Below, in pieces: positions 62,361-64,000 of a DNA stretch of 64,000 nt (positions are counted from its first letter, which is position 1; each line of letters begins with the position of its first letter). The notes below the pieces were generated by a model that saw only the letters and a list, made by a program, of their open reading frames with translations, made no database searches and was not told where the DNA came from. This stretch comes from SXOA01 sp051004015. Its GTDB lineage: Bacteria > Planctomycetota > Planctomycetia > Pirellulales > Pirellulaceae. The translations under genes were made by a program, and so were the position numbers. The stretch spans positions 24,591-88,590 of the forward strand of contig JBPCKT010000084.1 of the NCBI GenBank assembly GCA_051004015.1, in the 5' to 3' direction.

Positions 62361-62578
62361 GATGGGGGTATTTTACCGCGCGGAGGCGGAAAAGAATTAA
62401 CCACCAAGGCACAGAGAGGAGGGACGGACAATGAAGGCTCCGTGTCTTGGTCGCTTCGTAACGGCATCGTGAACAACCATTGGTCATTGGATGAACCGCT
62501 GTCACAAGGCGGCAAATTCAAACCTTTGATGCGCTGCGAAATGGCCGGTGCAACACTTTTGTTTCTCCCCTGGTAAAA
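62361..62578. other. Intergenic gap, no gene seen
   Basis: The 218 bp between the molybdoenzyme and the leucine-rich-repeat gene contain no convincing gene, tRNA or hairpin. On the minus strand CCCCCATCATG precedes the molybdoenzyme start, without a strong Shine-Dalgarno site. Confidence 0.5.
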
Positions 62579-63529
62579 TCAACGCCCCCCTTTACGCTCG
62601 TGCCGTCTGTCAAAGCGCTCGATGCCTTCCTTGGTGACCTGTGTCCTTTTGACACTCACTTCGATCAAATTCGGAAGTTGAAGTTGCGAGATATTCTCCA
62701 TCGCTGCGTCTCCAACGGCGGTCTCGTCAAGCTCCAGGCTTTGCAGGCTCTGAGGCAATTCTGCTGTAGCAACTCCTGCATCGCTCACCTTGGTTCTCCC
62801 GAGGTTGAGATGCTCCAGACTGGTCATTGCGGGCAAGTGGACCAGTGCAGCATCACCAACATTGGTGCGCCACAATATTAAGTACCGCAGATTCTTGGAA
62901 TTGTGCAGATGTACCAGCCCCGAACCATCAATGGGCTGTTGGGCCAGACCAAAATACTCCAACTTGCTGCACCTTTCAAAAGGAGCGAGATCGGCATCAG
63001 TCCAAGTGCCCCGACTTTGAAGAAGACTAAATAATTTGATCGTTTCCAAAAATGGGAATTCGGCCAGGTCCTGCGGAATCACATCGGCATGGAGTCTAAG
63101 ATCTTCAAGCCGCGGCAGTTGTTTGACGAGTTCGACGATGCGCCGCCCATCTTCGGGAGGAGGAACCGGCCGCGGCGGGACGTAGGCGCTGGGAGTGTAC
63201 CGGACGCTGCGGACGTCGGAGACGAAATCATTGCCGAAGCGGTTACGAAGGTGCGAGACGACAAAAAACTCATCATTGGGTCTGACGCCCGTCGTCCGTT
63301 CAAAAAACACAAAGTATTTGTAGTCCACCTCTGCCCCCAACTCCCGCAGCTCCGCCACAATCTTCCGCTGCCGCTCGGCCCGGTCCCGCCACCAGGCGAA
63401 GCCGGCGAAGAGGAGGCTGATGACGAACATCAGTAGCAAGGCGGTGCGAAGGGAGAACTGATACCAGCGGCGACGGGGCTTGGCCTCGGAATGATCTATT
63501 GCGGGTGTAATTGCTGGAGCGTCGGCCAT
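62579..63529 (-). CDS. Membrane-anchored leucine-rich-repeat protein
   Basis: A 316-residue protein from MADAPAITPAIDHSEAKPRRR. A transmembrane helix (FSLRTALLLMFVISLLFAGFAWW, about residues 25-47) is followed by a charged helix and then leucine-rich repeats (LEDLRLHADVIPQDLAEFPFLETIKL, NLRYLILWRTNVGDAALVHLPAMTSLEHLNLGRTKVSDAGV, SLQSLELDETAVGDAAM). This R(F/Y)SLRT-helix plus LRR form is very common in planctomycetes. Likely a protein-binding surface protein of unknown partner. The gene ends in a basic tail. Confidence 0.85.
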   Translation of the reverse strand: MADAPAITPAIDHSEAKPRRRWYQFSLRTALLLMFVISLLFAGFAWWRDRAERQRKIVAELRELGAEVDYKYFVFFERTTGVRPNDEFFVVSHLRNRFGNDFVSDVRSVRYTPSAYVPPRPVPPPEDGRRIVELVKQLPRLEDLRLHADVIPQDLAEFPFLETIKLFSLLQSRGTWTDADLAPFERCSKLEYFGLAQQPIDGSGLVHLHNSKNLRYLILWRTNVGDAALVHLPAMTSLEHLNLGRTKVSDAGVATAELPQSLQSLELDETAVGDAAMENISQLQLPNLIEVSVKRTQVTKEGIERFDRRHERKGGR

Positions 63530-63553
63530 GGTGTGATTATAACCGGTCGGCAT

Positions 63554-64000
63554 CGCGGTCGGGGCAAAACCACGAAGGTAATCTGCACCCCAACGGGGTA
63601 ACCCAACCCCAGCCCAGGGTCGCGAGGCTTTGTGAGCGCACCCTGGGTAACGGGCCGGCCGTCATCATGAATCCCAACGGGATTACCTTCCCCCGTGCGC
63701 CGCATCCATTTCCGTAACCCCGGTTGGGGTTCAAACGGCCGATCTCTGGCCGTTTCCCAGGGTGCGCACGAAGCGTGCGACCCTGGGCTGTGCTGGGTGA
63801 CCCCGGTTGGGGTCGCAATCCAAAGGCGTGCGACGCAGCGCCATCCCGGCGTCCCATCCAGCCGAGCCGCGGCAACGCCTGGACGGCTCCAGGCGTTGAC
63901 TCCCGAGTGCCGCCGCTGCATTGTCGGACTTTTCCCCCCCAAAAAACAACACCCTTCCCCAACGAAAAGAAAAAAACCTCCCCCCCCCAGCCCGGTTCCT
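63554..64000. repeat. Repeat-rich end with CCCAGGG palindromes
   Basis: No reliable gene. The stretch holds repeated blocks: CCCAACGGGGTAACCC, AACCCCAGCCCAGGGTCGC, GCGCACCCTGGGTAAC, CCCAACGGGATTACC, GTAACCCCGGTTGGGGTT, TTTCCCAGGGTGCGCACG and GACCCTGGGCTGTGCTGGG. Many are inverted relative to each other. Near 63870-63895 GCCGCGGCAACGCCTGGAC and CCAGGCGTTG pair. This is a typical mobile palindromic repeat cluster; short frames here arise from the repeat. Confidence 0.7.

Noticed and set aside
63496..63962. Overlapping frames at the right edge
   Set aside because: They are translations of CCCAGGG/AACCCC palindromic repeats and have no protein-like features.

Overview
The window is GC-rich, densely coding DNA that looks planctomycetal. 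Supporting signs are a YTV-type cysteine-rich cell-wall protein (17.8-19.4 kb), a PVC-type CxxCH cytochrome/beta-propeller protein (46.0-48.8 kb), an ECF sigma factor paired with a giant Ser/Thr kinase fused to FGE-sulfatase and DUF1080 domains (38.9-43.9 kb), a YdeP/FdhF-type molybdoenzyme and many short palindromic repeats. A parABS locus with three parS-like sites (50.2-52.2 kb) suggests the right part lies near the chromosomal replication origin.

Layout. 0-1.7 kb: end of a KPE-rich PpiD/SurA-like protein. 1.8-14.2 kb: a co-directional cluster of heterotetrameric sarcosine-oxidase-type genes (soxBDAG order), a glutamine-synthetase-like ligase, three glutamate-synthase-like genes (glxBCD order) and an amine/amino-acid permease. 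Together these match the N-methylglutamate route of methylamine use (mgdABCD, gmaS, mgsABC). 14.2-15.3 kb: a two-gene module bounded by an 84-bp duplication. 15.4-21.4 kb: adenylate-kinase-like protein, aquaporin, YTV protein, prepilin-like protein and Rex.

21.6-36.6 kb: an integrated mobile element of about 15 kb in tRNA-Gln(UUG). It is bounded by a perfect 44-bp direct repeat (21614-21657 and 36563-36606). It carries a tyrosine integrase at one end and an excisionase-like gene at the other, a DnaB/RepA-like ATPase, a terminase-small-subunit-like gene and an iteron-like tandem repeat. Its main cargo is a complete type V-B CRISPR-Cas system: 19 repeats and 18 spacers, cas2, an unusually long Cas12b (1463 aa) and a Cas4-Cas1 fusion. 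A strong anti-repeat, and so a candidate tracrRNA, lies between cas2 and cas12b. This CRISPR-bearing satellite-like element is the most striking feature of the window.

36.6-64 kb: an amidohydrolase, a frameshifted DUF4440-like gene, the kinase/sigma pair, a SpoIIE-type phosphatase, a MOSC protein, the PVC cytochrome, an FKBP isomerase, parB-parA-parS, a DUF433/DUF5615-like toxin-antitoxin pair, DUF1015, an aspartic-protease-like protein, ahcY, secreted proteins, a prenyltransferase-repeat protein, the FdhF/YdeP oxidoreductase and a leucine-rich-repeat protein. Palindromic repeats of several families fill the intergenic gaps, and two of them sit in frame inside coding genes (soxG and fdhF). 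All functions are read from sequence motifs and gene context; no database search was run.
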